The notes below the pieces were generated by a model. That model ran no database searches and was not told the DNA's origin. It saw only the letters and a program-made list of their open reading frames with translations. A program made the position numbers and the translations under genes. 64,000 nt of DNA from Rhynchosporium graminicola (lineage: Eukaryota; Ascomycota; Leotiomycetes; Helotiales; Ploettnerulaceae), in assembly GCA_900074885.1 (NCBI GenBank), contig FJUW01000003.1, positions 1,040,196 to 1,104,195 on the forward strand, given 5' to 3'. Positions 61,301-64,000 of the stretch are shown in pieces. Each line of letters begins with the position of its first letter. Within the stretch, counting starts at the first letter, position 1.

Positions 61301-64000
61301 AATATCCTCCAGCTTGTAGAAGCCATCTCACGGTCGCTTGAGGGAGAGTTCAAAATATACCTCGCTGGCATCTTACCACTAATGCTCGGCATTCTCCAGA
61401 AAGACACTTCCACACGCCGGTTGCCTTCGGAGCGAGTCTTGCATGCCTTCCTTGTATTCGGTCCCAGTTCCGAAGAGTATATGCATCTGATAGTCCCTGT
61501 GGTTGTTGGAGTCTTCGAGAAGCCTGCGCAGCCATCCTTCATTCGCAAATCGTCCATTGAGACGATTGGTAAAATCTCGAGACAGGTCAACCTCAACGAC
61601 TTTGCGTCGAAAATTATCCATCCCCTTGCGAGGGTGCTGAGCGGCAACGACATCACTTTAAGAGTGGCGGCTCTCGATACTTTGTGTGCTCTCATCTTTC
61701 AGCTTGGAAAGGATTATCTCCACTTCGTTGGAACCATCGGCAAGGTGCTCGCCGCAAATCAAATATCGCATCAGAACTACGAACTTTTGGTCAGCAAGCT
61801 ACAGAAGGGCGAAGTCCTGCCTCAAGATCTCAATGCCGACGACCGGTTCCGGAATTCGGTCGATGATACTTCTTCCTCCGAGGTGCAGAACAAGAAGCTT
61901 GATCTGAATCCTGCTCATCTGAAGGCCGCTTGGGACGCCACTGGCAAATCTACAAAGGAAGATTGGCACGAGTGGATGCGTAGATTCAGCGTCACTGTTC
62001 TGACTGAATCGCCAAATCAAGCCCTCAGAGCTTGTGCCGCTCTCGCTGCTATCCATCCACCTCTAGCTCGAGAACTGTTCAACTCTGCATTTGTCTCTTG
62101 TTGGGGAGATCTATTTGAAACCTATCAGGACGATCTTATTGCGAATATTGAAACGGCGATTCGCTCGCCTCATGTCACACCAGACCTCCTTGGTATTTTA
62201 CTTAACCTTGCCGAGTTCATGGAGCACGATGACAAGGCTCTGCCTATCGACATTCGAGTTCTTGGCCGCGAAGCTGGTAGATGTCACGCCTGGGCGAAGG
62301 CTTTGCATTACAAAGAGCTTGAGTTTCTCCAAGATCAGTCTAGTGGCGCCGTCGAAGCTCTAATCCAGATCAACAATCAACTACAGCAATATGATGCTGC
62401 TATTGGTATCCTGCGGAAAGCCCAACTTTACAAAGACGGTATTCAGTTGCGCGAGACCTGGTTCGAGAAGCTTGAGCGCTGGGAAGAGGCTCTTGAGTTC
62501 TACCAGAAGCGCGAGCAAGAATTTCCTGAGCAAGCAGATAGCTTCGATGTCATCATGGGAAAGATGCGATGTTTGCATGCTCTAGGAGAATGGGACTCAC
62601 TATCCGCTCTCGCTCAAGACAAGTGGCACACTTCGGGTCTTGAAATACGCCGTGCTGTTGCCCCTCTAGCTACTGCGGCTGCTTGGGGTCTAGGACAATG
62701 GGATCTGATGGACGATTATTTGAGCGTCATGAAAGCCAATACTCCGGATCGATCTTTCTTCGGCGCTATCTTGGCTTTGCACCGCAATCAATTCCGAGAG
62801 ACTGCTATGTACGTGCAGAAAGCTAGGGAAGGTCTTGACACTGAGCTGAGCGCACTGGTGAGCGAGTCATACAATCGAGCCTACACTGTTGTCGTTCGTG
62901 TTCAAATGCTAGCGGAGCTGGAAGAACTCGTTGTTTATAAGCAGAGCAGCGGCAATCCAGCGAAACAAGAGGTCATGCGACAGACTTGGGAAAAGCGCCT
63001 GCTTGGTTGTCAACGAAACGTCGAGGTCTGGCAGAGAATGCTGAAGCTCCGTGCCTTGGTCATATCCCCAACAGAAAATATGCCAATGATGATCAAGTTC
63101 TCCAATCTGTGCAGAAAGTCCGGGCGGATGGGTCTGGCGGAGAAGCACTTGCAAATGCTTCTTGGCAGCGAGGAGAGTCTCGACAATTTACTGCCATACT
63201 CGCCTCAGAACGGCCATAATGGCGAGGTACTCAGCAATGGTGATCGACCTATGAGAAGCATCCCTCCCCCTGTGCAATATGCTGTTCTCAAATATCACTG
63301 GGCTGCCGGCAAGCAAGACGCTGCCTTGGCTGCGTTGAAGAGCTTCACTTCAGATCTGGCTGAACGCTTGCAAACAGTTGAAGCTGCTGCTCGGGGTATG
63401 AACAGTATTGACATCAACAGCCTCAGCCTCAACGGAGTACCGTCAAACTCTGCAAACACAAGCTACATGAACAGTAGCATGAATTCGCAACAGCCTGTGA
63501 ACCCAGCAATAGTCTCAAAAACTATCGCCGACCACCAGAAGTTACTTGCGCGATGTTATCTCAAGCAAGGTGAATGGCAAGTCTCTCAGAAGAAGGGGAA
63601 CTGGAAACACGATCGCGTCCATGAGATCCTGAGTTCCTATCATCATGCCACCGGATACAACCCGACCTGGTATAAGGCCTGGCATGCGTGGGCTCTGGCA
63701 AACTTTGAAATTGTCCAGGGTCTTGGTCATAGGAGTGACACAGAACGCGACTTGGTCGTACCGGCAGATGTACTCGTTGAGTACGTCGTACCTGCTGTTG
63801 GTGGGTTCTTCAAATCCATTGCTTTGTCAAAGGGCAGCTCGTTGCAGGATACTCTTCGTCTCCTCACCTTGTGGTTCGCCCATGGCGGAAGTCCTGAAGT
63901 CAATGCGGCTGTGACTGAGGGTTTTGGATCCGTCAGTGTTGATACCTGGCTGGAAGTTATTCCCCAACTTATTGCCAGGATCAATCAGCCAAATCCGCGT
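58378..64000 (+). CDS. TOR serine/threonine kinase, N-terminal three quarters (3' truncated by window)
   Basis: Four exons (58378-58433, 58489-58556, 58614-59565, 59614 to the edge) give 1,821 residues of a protein normally near 2,400. The N-terminus MSQPAHDALARIVLDL leads into long HEAT-repeat solenoids (for example IRRTVVLLVPELANYSPTEF and VYIGS-free helical pairs throughout). From about residue 1130 the FAT region begins. It has strong identity to TOR proteins: LAEFMEHDDKALP, AKALHYKELEF, RMRCLHALGEWDSL, ATAAAWGLGQWDLMDDY, RLLGCQRNVEVWQRML and NPTWYKAWHAWALANFE. The FRB, kinase and FATC domains lie beyond the window. TOR is the nutrient-sensing kinase of TORC1 and TORC2. Most filamentous fungi have a single TOR. 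The final exon is open for 4.4 kb. Confidence 0.95.

Overview
The window is a stretch of nuclear genome from a filamentous ascomycete fungus. The evidence is dense genes carrying many 40-110 bp GT-AG introns, often with a CTAAC/CTGAC-type branch point before the acceptor, together with fungal-type versions of TOR kinase, Rtf2, DPM3, Slx1, a KDM5 demethylase and an iterative-type PKS-NRPS. The single-copy gene set and intron style would suit Leotiomycetes, but that placement is an inference. Exon coordinates were built by hand from splice signals and reading frames. Every multi-exon model given without a stated break closes in frame.

Layout. (1) 1-9.4 kb is accessory: the 3' two thirds of a hybrid PKS-NRPS (KR-ACP-C-A-T-R), an APH-like phosphotransferase and a small CCCH zinc-finger gene. 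The last two each show an apparent one-base frameshift. (2) 10-18.5 kb is mostly core: the eIF4A3-like helicase FAL1 and the SF3A3/Prp9 splicing factor, divergent across 298 bp, then a secreted helical protein and a SMYD-like SET protein. (3) 18.5-24.7 kb is gene-poor, with ACC deaminase and a degenerate tandem array of about 100-bp units built around a conserved ACGACGTGCAACA core. (4) 24.7-33.3 kb holds SLX1 and a five-exon KDM5-type histone demethylase, divergent, with an ATGT microsatellite between them. (5) 33.3-39.3 kb has no convincing gene, but holds two isolated inverted copies of the 23-kb motif. (6) 39.3-47.4 kb is gene-dense: a zinc-ribbon-like small protein, ribosomal protein eL13, DPM3, an oxidoreductase-like mitochondrial protein, and a large protein with (F/K)...LRRSP repeats. 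(7) 47.4-50.8 kb is accessory again, with two small cysteine-rich genes sharing a CxAxG(W/Y)TGxCxxC...LRGG signature, one broken by a 19-bp tandem duplication. (8) 50.8-64 kb is core: a small coiled-coil protein, an armadillo SmgGDS-like protein, glucosidase II beta, RTF2 and the N-terminal three quarters of TOR kinase.

Functional themes are RNA processing (FAL1, Prp9), chromatin and genome stability (KDM5, SET, Slx1, Rtf2), ER glycosylation (DPM3, glucosidase II beta) and growth control (TOR, eL13). All recognisable core genes are intact. All suspected lesions lie in accessory genes, which argues for real decay as much as for sequencing error.
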